NCBI GenBank assembly: GCA_040235375.1
Contig: JBECKQ010000466.1
Span: 1-14,165 of the forward strand
Length of the DNA: 14,165 bases
Origin: JBECKQ01 sp040235375
Lineage (GTDB): Bacteria; Planctomycetota; Phycisphaerae; UBA1845
Reading direction: 5' to 3'
Shown: positions 6,871-12,354 of the stretch, in pieces
Layout of the letters: every line of letters starts with the position of its first letter
How positions within the stretch are numbered: the first letter of the stretch is position 1
Position numbers and translations under genes: made by a program
Notes under the pieces: generated by a model
The model's database searches: none
What the model saw: the letters and a program-made list of their open reading frames with translations, nothing else
Told to the model about the DNA's origin: nothing

Positions 6871-8562
6871 ATGGGTATCCGCGTCTACAACACGCTGACC
6901 AACCGCAAAGAACCCTTCGAGACGGTCACCCCGGGCAAGGTGGGGATCTACGTCTGCGGCCCGACAGTCTACAAGCCGTCGCACATCGGCCACGCCGTCG
7001 GCCCCATCATCTTTGACGCCATCAAACGGTACCTGGTGCACCGCGGCTTCGAGGTGACGCTGGTCATCAACATCACCGACGTGGACGACAAGCTGATCGC
7101 GGAGGCCGCCAGCCAGGAAACGACCGTCCCCGAACTGGCCGAGCGCGTCGCGAAGGACTACCTCGCCGCGATGCGTGCCTTCAATGTCACGGGCATCGAT
7201 CACATGCCCAAGGCGTCCGAGCACATCGGCGACATCATCGACATGTGCCAGCGGCTGATCGCTCGCGGCGCGGCCTACGAGTCGCATGGCGACGTGTACT
7301 TCGACATTACCGCCGACGACGACTACGGCAAGCTCTCGAATCGCTCGCCGGAGGAGCAGGCCGGTCAGCGCGAGCTGGTCAGCGGGGTCAAAAAGCACCC
7401 GGGCGACTTCGCCCTGTGGAAGGCGGCCAAGCCCGACGAGCCCGACGAGGTGAAGTTCGACTCGCCGTGGGGCAAGGGCCGGCCGGGCTGGCACATCGAG
7501 TGCTCGGCCATGTCCATGGCCATCCTCGGCGACACGTTCGACATCCACGGCGGCGGCCAGGACCTGATCTTCCCCCACCACGAGAACGAGATCGCCCAGT
7601 CGGAGACATGCACGGGCAAGCCGTTCGCCAAGTACTGGCTGCACAACGGCCTGACCCGCTTCAACACCAAGAAGGTGAGCAAGTCCGATCCGGAGATGAA
7701 GGCTGCGCTCGAGAAGATGACGCTGAGCCGCCTGCTCGAAGAGCACAGCGGTGAGCTTCTGCGGTATTTCGTCCTCAGCACGCAGTACCGCCGGCCGATC
7801 GAGTTCTCCGAGGAGGAGATCAGCGGCAAAAAGAAGGGCCTGGCGACGTTCTACCGCCTGTTCGAACGGATCGAGGCGGTGGCTCAAACGAGCCCGTACG
7901 ATGTCGGGCCGGACCGGGCGGAGTCGACCGCGCCCGCCGCGGATCACGAACAGGCCAACGCCCTTCGCGAGACCGCAAAAGAGGCCGACGAACGGTTCCA
8001 CGCCGCGATGGACGACGATTTTAACACCGCGGCGGGCATCGCGGCGCTGTTCGAGCTCGCCACGGCGATCAACCGCTTTATCGATCAGCAGGCGCTCGAG
8101 ATGGCGGGCGACGATGCCGATCGGCGCCTGGCGCTGTGGGCCGGCCAGCGGCTCATCCTGCTCGGTCGAACGCTCGGGCTATTCCTCGAGCCCGCCACCA
8201 AGGCGGGGGTCAAAAGCGACCTGCTCGGTCGTATCATCGAGGCGCATCTTGCGATTCGAGACGCCTGCCGGCGGGAGAACAAGTTCGATCTGGCGGATAG
8301 AATTCGCGATGGACTGGTCGGAGTCGGCGTCGCGGTCGAGGATCGGCCGGCCGGGGCGGCATGGCACCTCAATGGGGCCGGACACAGCCTGGCGGATGAC
8401 GAGTTGCTCGATCGACTGGTATGCCTCCATGTCGACGTACGGCAGCAGAGCCGCAAGTCGAAGGATTTCGCGCTGGCGGATCTCGTGCGTGACAAACTGG
8501 CCGAAGCCGGTGTCGCCCTGGAGGACAAGCCTTCGGGCACGCAATGGCGGCTGAGTGAGTAA
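6871..8562 (+). CDS. cysS: Cysteinyl-tRNA synthetase with duplicated C-terminal module
   Basis: A 563-residue class I synthetase that charges tRNA-Cys. It shows CGPTVYKPSHIGHA (Cys29 zinc ligand, HIGH at 38-41), WHIECSAMS (Cys211), GGGQDLIFPHHENEIAQSE (zinc ligands around 236-237) and KKVSKS (267-272) for the KMSKS loop. A DALR-like helical domain spans about 370-440. Typical enzymes have around 460-500 residues; the extra length is explained by a tandem repeat. Residues 451-500 and 511-563 are both versions of the terminal module, with shared AD-x-x-RD, GVA-x-ED-x-P and W-(H/R)-L. The ATG at 6871 is favoured over upstream codons because it directly precedes the conserved RVYNTLT strand and lies after the ispF stop. 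Confidence 0.96.
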   Translation: MGIRVYNTLTNRKEPFETVTPGKVGIYVCGPTVYKPSHIGHAVGPIIFDAIKRYLVHRGFEVTLVINITDVDDKLIAEAASQETTVPELAERVAKDYLAAMRAFNVTGIDHMPKASEHIGDIIDMCQRLIARGAAYESHGDVYFDITADDDYGKLSNRSPEEQAGQRELVSGVKKHPGDFALWKAAKPDEPDEVKFDSPWGKGRPGWHIECSAMSMAILGDTFDIHGGGQDLIFPHHENEIAQSETCTGKPFAKYWLHNGLTRFNTKKVSKSDPEMKAALEKMTLSRLLEEHSGELLRYFVLSTQYRRPIEFSEEEISGKKKGLATFYRLFERIEAVAQTSPYDVGPDRAESTAPAADHEQANALRETAKEADERFHAAMDDDFNTAAGIAALFELATAINRFIDQQALEMAGDDADRRLALWAGQRLILLGRTLGLFLEPATKAGVKSDLLGRIIEAHLAIRDACRRENKFDLADRIRDGLVGVGVAVEDRPAGAAWHLNGAGHSLADDELLDRLVCLHVDVRQQSRKSKDFALADLVRDKLAEAGVALEDKPSGTQWRLSE

Positions 8563-8663
8563 ACGGACGTGTCTCGGCGTGGCTCAGTCACCCGTCGAAG
8601 CACGATGGCTCTAGTTTTTGGCTGAGAACACTGGCACTTAAGGCAATAGACCGGAGACCTGTT

Positions 8664-9488
8664 ATGAAGTTGATGCAGCGGATGGCGTGCCTGGCGGCGC
8701 TGGCGGCCTTTGCGGCGGCCCCGGCCATGGCGCAGGAAAACCAGACCACCGACCTGAACGAGCTCAAGAAAGGCCAAGACGAGCTCCGCACGGAAATGCA
8801 GAACCTCCGCAAGGAGGTCGAGCAGCTCAGAGTCGAGCTGCGCAAGACACTGGCGGATGTGAAAACCGCTCAGGCGCAGCCGACGCGGGCGAGGAACCGT
8901 CGCCAGCAACCGCAGATAACCTCATGCGACGTCACCATCGGCGATTCGCCCGTCCGCGGCGCGAAGGATGGCAAGGTCACCGTCACCGAGTTCGCCAGCT
9001 TTACGTGCGGCTGGTGCATGCGCGAAGAGCCGACGCTTCAGAAAGTCATGAAGGCGTATCCGAACGACGTTAAGGTCGTCTACAAGAACTTCCCGCGCAA
9101 CGCGATCGACATGCGCCTGCATGCCGCGGCCGTCTTCGCCAAGCAGGAGAAGGGCGACGAAGGCTTCTGGGCGATGCACGACAAGATCATCGCCAATCCG
9201 AAGAATCGCGAGGTCAGCGATCTGGCGGGCTACGCGGAAGACATTGGCATTGACAAAGCCAAGTTCGAGAAGTTCATGTCCGATGAATCGAACTTCGCCA
9301 AGCTCTTTACCGACGATCGCAGCCAGGCGAGCAAGTGTGGCGTTCGCGGAACGCCCACGATCGTGATCAACGGCAAGCGCCTCCAGGGTCAGCGCACGTT
9401 CGAGAACTACAAGGCGATGATCGACGAAGCCCTGAAGGGCGGCGACAAGGCGGCCGACGCGAAGAAGATGGAAAAGAAGGATACCTGA
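8664..9488 (+). CDS. Exported DsbA-like thioredoxin-fold protein with coiled-coil stalk
   Basis: A 274-residue protein. Residues 1-23 form a signal peptide (cleavage likely at AMA|QE). Residues about 28-70 are charged with heptad spacing (LNELKKGQDELRTEMQNL and onward), which predicts a coiled coil, followed by a basic linker. From about 90 a DsbA/Thioredoxin_4 domain follows, with VTVTEFASFTCGWC (Cys115-x-x-Cys118) and the cis-proline loop VRGTPTIVING (Pro231). The protein probably acts in the periplasm as a thiol oxidase, isomerase or reductase; the direction cannot be told from the sequence. Two further mature cysteines, 88 and 225, could form a structural disulfide. The ATG at 8664 has GGAG at 8653-8656. 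The C-terminus is Lys-rich. No DsbB-like partner is adjacent. Confidence 0.88.
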   Translation: MKLMQRMACLAALAAFAAAPAMAQENQTTDLNELKKGQDELRTEMQNLRKEVEQLRVELRKTLADVKTAQAQPTRARNRRQQPQITSCDVTIGDSPVRGAKDGKVTVTEFASFTCGWCMREEPTLQKVMKAYPNDVKVVYKNFPRNAIDMRLHAAAVFAKQEKGDEGFWAMHDKIIANPKNREVSDLAGYAEDIGIDKAKFEKFMSDESNFAKLFTDDRSQASKCGVRGTPTIVINGKRLQGQRTFENYKAMIDEALKGGDKAADAKKMEKKDT

Positions 9489-9501
9489 TTCGCGACGCAA
9501 T

Positions 9502-9541
9502 CGAGCGGCACAGCCTCGCCGCGGCGAGGCTGTGCCGCTCG
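9502..9541. repeat. 40-bp perfect palindrome after the DsbA-like gene
   Basis: The 20 bases from 9502 are exactly repeated in reverse complement up to 9541, with no mismatch and no loop. It begins 14 nt after the stop codon at 9488. As RNA it would fold into a very stable GC-rich hairpin and could end the transcript or protect its 3' end. No T-run follows (GTGTTCGC), so it is not a canonical intrinsic terminator. It may be a dispersed palindromic element. Confidence 0.8.
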
Positions 9542-9590
9542 TGTTCGCATCGAGACTGCGCACGGCGTTTCCCCGTCTCTTCCAGGCAGG

Positions 9591-9644
9591 GGCATGGAGC
9601 GGACTTCTCAAGGCCGCAAAGCTGCACGCCGTCCGTGCCATGCC
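9591..9644. repeat. Stem-loop in the pre-ruvC spacer
   Basis: GGCATGG (9591-9597) pairs with CCATGCC (9638-9644), and the stem continues through GCGGAC/GTCCGT with one mismatch and one G-T pair, giving about 13 pairs around a 26-nt loop. Confidence 0.5.
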
Positions 9645-9703
9645 ATCGCTTTCCGATTGCCACTGTCCTTGGGGCGGTGAGAGCGGCGAGTACAAACCTT
9701 CGT

Positions 9704-9803
9704 CCACGGCCTGTCCCTTCGGGTCAGACCGCACCACCCGCAGCGCTCCATGGCAGCGTCTGGGTGGCACGGTCTGACGAAGCGAAGCGCAGACAGGCCG
9801 TGG
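9704..9803. repeat. Long interrupted hairpin, about 100 nt
   Basis: Nested complementary blocks form one extended stem: CCACGGCCTGTC (9704-9715) with GACAGGCCGTGG (9792-9803), CTTCG (9717-9721) with CGAAG (9778-9782), TCAGACCG (9724-9731) with CGGTCTGA (9770-9777) and CCACCC (9734-9739) with GGGTGG (9762-9767). That is 31 pairs interrupted by small bulges, with a 22-nt apical loop. CCTCTTTT follows at 9803-9810. It could be a structured RNA, a terminator or the copy of a dispersed repeat. Confidence 0.7.
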
Positions 9804-9920
9804 CCTCTTTTGCATGCTGCCTCCATCGCGAACCACGGCCTGACGTTCTTCCCTGACCGCACTACATGTCGCAAGCACACGACATGACCGGTGTGAAGCA
9901 TCGGCGATCCGCGTTTTGCG

Positions 9921-9949
9921 TTGCAACTTGCCCCCCTACCCCGTACATT
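9921..9949 (+). promoter_or_regulatory. Candidate promoter for ruvC
   Basis: TTGCAA (9921-9926) and TACATT (9944-9949) are separated by 17 bp, each matching four of six positions of the housekeeping consensus. The resulting transcript would begin near 9956, about 27 nt before the ruvC start. Confidence 0.3.
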
Positions 9950-9982
9950 CGGCGCCAGTCACAAAGGAAACAGCGGCCGAAC

Positions 9983-10480
9983 ATGGACGTTTGCGGTATT
10001 GATCCAGGACTGGGCACTACCGGGTACGCGGTCATCCGCGCCGGAGCCGGCTCGCTCAACATCATTGAGGCCGGTGTGCTGACCACCAACTCCCGCACCG
10101 CCATTGACCACCGGCTCATCGAGCTGGCCGATGGGTTCCGCGAGGTGCTTCGCCAGTGGGAGCCTGCGGTCGTCGGCGTCGAGCAGCTTTACGCTCACTA
10201 CAAGCACCCGCGAACCGCCGTGCAGATGGCCCACGCCCGCGGCGTCCTGCTGGAGACCGCCGCCCGGACGGGGGCGAGCATCCGCCACTTCAGCGCCACG
10301 CACATCAAGCGATACCTCACCGGCAACGGTCGGGCGAGCAAGCTGCAGATTCAGCGGGCCATCCAGACCGCCTTCAACCTCGCCGCTCTGCCCGAACCGA
10401 ACGACGTGGCCGACGCGCTGGCCGTCGGAGTCTGCTGCGCCCGCGATCTTGCCGACGCCCGGCTGGAGGCCGCCGTATGA
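9983..10480 (+). CDS. ruvC: Crossover junction endodeoxyribonuclease RuvC
   Basis: A 165-residue nuclease that resolves Holliday junctions made during recombination and repair. The four acidic catalytic residues are in place: Asp7 in GIDPGLGTTGYAV, Glu67 in VGVEQLYAHYKHPRTA, and Asp141 and Asp144 in PNDVADALAVGVC. GNGRASKLQIQRAI (114-127) is the usual basic DNA-contact segment. I chose ATG 9983 because it opens the first strand of the RNase H fold; upstream in-frame codons would add residues unrelated to the family. The ribosome binding site is poor (AAAGGAAA lies some 12 nt away). The stop overlaps the ruvA start as ATGA, so the two are translationally coupled. Confidence 0.96.
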   Translation: MDVCGIDPGLGTTGYAVIRAGAGSLNIIEAGVLTTNSRTAIDHRLIELADGFREVLRQWEPAVVGVEQLYAHYKHPRTAVQMAHARGVLLETAARTGASIRHFSATHIKRYLTGNGRASKLQIQRAIQTAFNLAALPEPNDVADALAVGVCCARDLADARLEAAV

Positions 10481-11109
10481 TCGTCCGCCTCACGGGCACC
10501 ATCATCGACGCAACCGAGGAGTCCGCGGTAATTGAGCGCGACGGCCTCGCCCGCGAGGTGCTCGTGCCCGGCTACGCCCTGGGCGAGTTGACCGCCTCGC
10601 TCGGCATGGAGATCACGCTTCATACCATGGAGTTCATCGAGGCGAACCAGGCCTCCGGCAACCTGACGCCGCGGATGATCGGCTTCGTCCACGCGGAGGA
10701 CCGCCTGTTCTACAAGCGGTTCATCTCCGTCAAGGGCATCGGCCTGCGCAAGGCGCTCAAGGCATTGGCCGAGCCGGTACGCAAGATCGCCGGCTGGATC
10801 GAGCGCGGAGACTCGCGGTCGCTGGCCACGCTGCCGGGTATCGGTAAGCGCGCCGCGGAGATGATCATTGCGGAGCTGAAAGGAAAGGTCGAAGATTTCG
10901 CCATCGGCGCCGCGACGGAGGCCGCGGTTGACACCGCCCGCTTCACGACGGAGCAGCGCGACGCGCTCGAGGTTCTGCTCGCGCTGGGCGAGCCACGGAC
11001 CGACGCGGAGCGCTGGCTCGAACGAGCCGCGCAACTGCACCCCGACGTCAACACCGCGGAGACGTGGGTGAAGAGTGTGTACCGGATCAAGGCGGGGGTG
11101 GAGAGCTAG
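10477..11109 (+). CDS. ruvA: Holliday junction branch migration protein RuvA
   Basis: A 210-residue DNA-binding subunit that holds the four-way junction and docks the RuvB motors. Domain I (1 to about 65) begins with MIVRLTGTI as expected but is divergent after residue 50: the usual T-x-x-x-V-R-E-D segment is replaced by HTMEFIEANQASGNLTPRM. Domain II has two helix-hairpin-helix motifs, ISVKGIGLRKALKAL (83-97) and LATLPGIGKRAAEMI (116-130). Domain III (about 155-205, TTEQRDALEVLLALG) is the RuvB-binding part. ATG 10477 overlaps the ruvC stop (ATGA) and is preceded by GGAGG at 10465-10469 with 7-nt spacing. Confidence 0.95.
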   Translation: MIVRLTGTIIDATEESAVIERDGLAREVLVPGYALGELTASLGMEITLHTMEFIEANQASGNLTPRMIGFVHAEDRLFYKRFISVKGIGLRKALKALAEPVRKIAGWIERGDSRSLATLPGIGKRAAEMIIAELKGKVEDFAIGAATEAAVDTARFTTEQRDALEVLLALGEPRTDAERWLERAAQLHPDVNTAETWVKSVYRIKAGVES

Positions 11110-11118
11110 GGGCGAGGA

Positions 11119-11182
11119 GTGAGAATGTGAGAAAGTGAGAAAGTGGGAAAGTGAGAAAGTGAGAAAGTGAGAAAGTGAGAAC
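11119..11182. repeat. Tandem repeat, eight copies of GTGAGAAA
   Basis: Eight consecutive 8-bp units start 9 bp after the ruvA stop. Units 2, 3, 5, 6 and 7 are exactly GTGAGAAA; unit 1 ends in T, unit 4 is GTGGGAAA and unit 8 ends in C. The block is entirely purine plus T on the plus strand. It lies between ruvA and ruvB, in the transcribed region if the genes form one operon. Confidence 0.9.
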
Positions 11183-11239
11183 GCGGGGCCGTCGACATCT
11201 TGGCGCTCGTGTAAGGACGGCCGTTCGTCACGGTCCTCC

Positions 11240-11267
11240 TACTGCCTATTGCCTCTTGCCTGTTGCC
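11240..11267. repeat. Tandem repeat, four copies of TNTTGCC, in the ruvB leader
   Basis: TACTGCC, TATTGCC, TCTTGCC and TGTTGCC follow each other directly as 7-bp units and end 10 bp before the ruvB ATG. They fill the place where a ribosome binding site would be expected, and they contain no purine-rich Shine-Dalgarno-like stretch. Confidence 0.75.
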
Positions 11268-11277
11268 TTCTTCATCC

Positions 11278-12327
11278 ATGACTCGTGAACGACTCATCTC
11301 CGGGGAAACGCAGCAGCAGGACACTGATCCTTCGCTGATCGCTCTGCGCCCGCAGACGATCGAAGAGGTTGTCGGCCAGCGGGCGGTGATGGAGAGCCTG
11401 GGCATCGCGATCAGCGCCGCGAAACAGCGCGGCGAACCGCTCGAGCACGTCCTCTTCGATGGCCCGCCCGGCCTCGGCAAGACGACGCTCGCCCACGTCA
11501 TCGCTCGCGAAATGACCGACCGGCCGCCGCGCGTCAGCTCCGGACCGGCGCTGTCCAAGCAAGGCGACCTCATGCCCGTGCTTACCAACCTGGAGCGCGG
11601 CGACATCTTCTTTATTGATGAGGTCCACCGCCTGCCCAAAATTGTCGAGGAGTTTCTCTACACGGCGATGGAAGACTTCCGCGTGGACATCACCATCGAG
11701 GGCGGCATCCGCGGCAGGGTAGTGAACTTCAACCTCCAGCCGTTCACGCTGATCGGGGCGACCACGCGGGCGGGCATGCTCAGCGGGGCGATGCGCGACC
11801 GCTTCGGTCTGCAATTCCACCTGGAGTACTACTCGCCGGACGATCTGTCGACGATCCTGCATCGCTCGGCGTCGAAGCTGCGCCTCGAACACGAGGATGG
11901 CTCGCTGGACGTGATCGCGGCGCGCAGCCGGGGCACGCCGCGGGTGGCCAACCGCCTGCTCCGCCGCGTTCGCGACTACGCGCAGGTGCGGGGCGACGGG
12001 CGGTTGACGAGAGACATCGTCAACAAGGCGCTCGACATTCAGCAGGTCGACAACCTGGGCCTCGACGAGTTGGATCGTGCGTTCCTGCGGACGTTGATCG
12101 GCGTCTACGGGGGCGGCCCGGCCGGCATCGACGCTCTGGCCGCTACCATGGGCCAGGAGCGCGACACGCTCGAGGACATGGTCGAACCTTACCTGCTCCA
12201 GGTCGGCTTCGTCATACGCACGCGGCAGGGCCGCCAGGCCACGCGCGCCGCCTACGAGCACTTGGACATTTCTGCCCCGCCCGCCCGCCCGGGCGCCGGC
12301 GGCGCCGACACGCCTTCACTCTTCTGA
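11278..12327 (+). CDS. ruvB: Holliday junction branch migration ATPase RuvB
   Basis: A 349-residue AAA+ motor that drives branch migration together with RuvA. Walker A is GPPGLGKTT (62-70), Walker B is FFIDEVH (111-117), sensor 1 is in GATTRAG (160-166), and the arginine finger is in AMRDRFG (171-177). Sensor 2 is in the GTPRVANRLLRRVRDYAQ segment, and a winged-helix domain follows (about 270-335), ending in a Pro/Gly/Ala-rich tail. I place the start at ATG 11278 (MTRERLISGE); a TTG at 11263 would add only five residues read from repeat sequence. There is no Shine-Dalgarno sequence: the upstream 38 bases are pyrimidine-rich 7-bp repeats plus TTCTTCATCC. Initiation may be SD-independent. Confidence 0.97.
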   Translation: MTRERLISGETQQQDTDPSLIALRPQTIEEVVGQRAVMESLGIAISAAKQRGEPLEHVLFDGPPGLGKTTLAHVIAREMTDRPPRVSSGPALSKQGDLMPVLTNLERGDIFFIDEVHRLPKIVEEFLYTAMEDFRVDITIEGGIRGRVVNFNLQPFTLIGATTRAGMLSGAMRDRFGLQFHLEYYSPDDLSTILHRSASKLRLEHEDGSLDVIAARSRGTPRVANRLLRRVRDYAQVRGDGRLTRDIVNKALDIQQVDNLGLDELDRAFLRTLIGVYGGGPAGIDALAATMGQERDTLEDMVEPYLLQVGFVIRTRQGRQATRAAYEHLDISAPPARPGAGGADTPSLF

Positions 12328-12354
12328 CCGACGAACTGGAGGATACTTCTCCCC

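Larger units (their letters stand above)
9489..9982. other. 494-bp structured non-coding region before ruvC
   Basis: No convincing gene lies here: short open frames exist on both strands but have no family signature or ribosome binding site, and they run through the hairpins. The region holds, in order, a 40-bp perfect palindrome (9502-9541), a stem-loop (9591-9644), a long hairpin of about 100 nt (9704-9803), a further copy of CCACGGCCTG (9833-9842) and a 7-bp dyad CATGTCG/CGACATG (9865-9886). Such density suggests dispersed repeat elements or a structured RNA rather than ordinary spacer. Confidence 0.6.

Noticed and set aside
9502..9541. Canonical intrinsic terminator
   Set aside because: The stem is ideal but no T-run follows it; kept as a palindromic repeat.
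9532..9777. Small 81-residue gene on the plus strand in the pre-ruvC spacer
   Set aside because: It starts inside the 40-bp palindrome, has no ribosome binding site or domain, and reads through the hairpin arms; it looks like a chance frame over repeats.
9866..9982. Upstream extension of RuvC by 39 residues
   Set aside because: RuvC begins at the MDVCGIDPGLG strand; the extra residues have no counterpart and cover the likely promoter.
11119..11182. CRISPR or iteron origin
   Set aside because: These are directly abutting 8-bp units without spacers, next to ruv genes, with no replication initiator nearby; simple tandem repeat expansion is enough.
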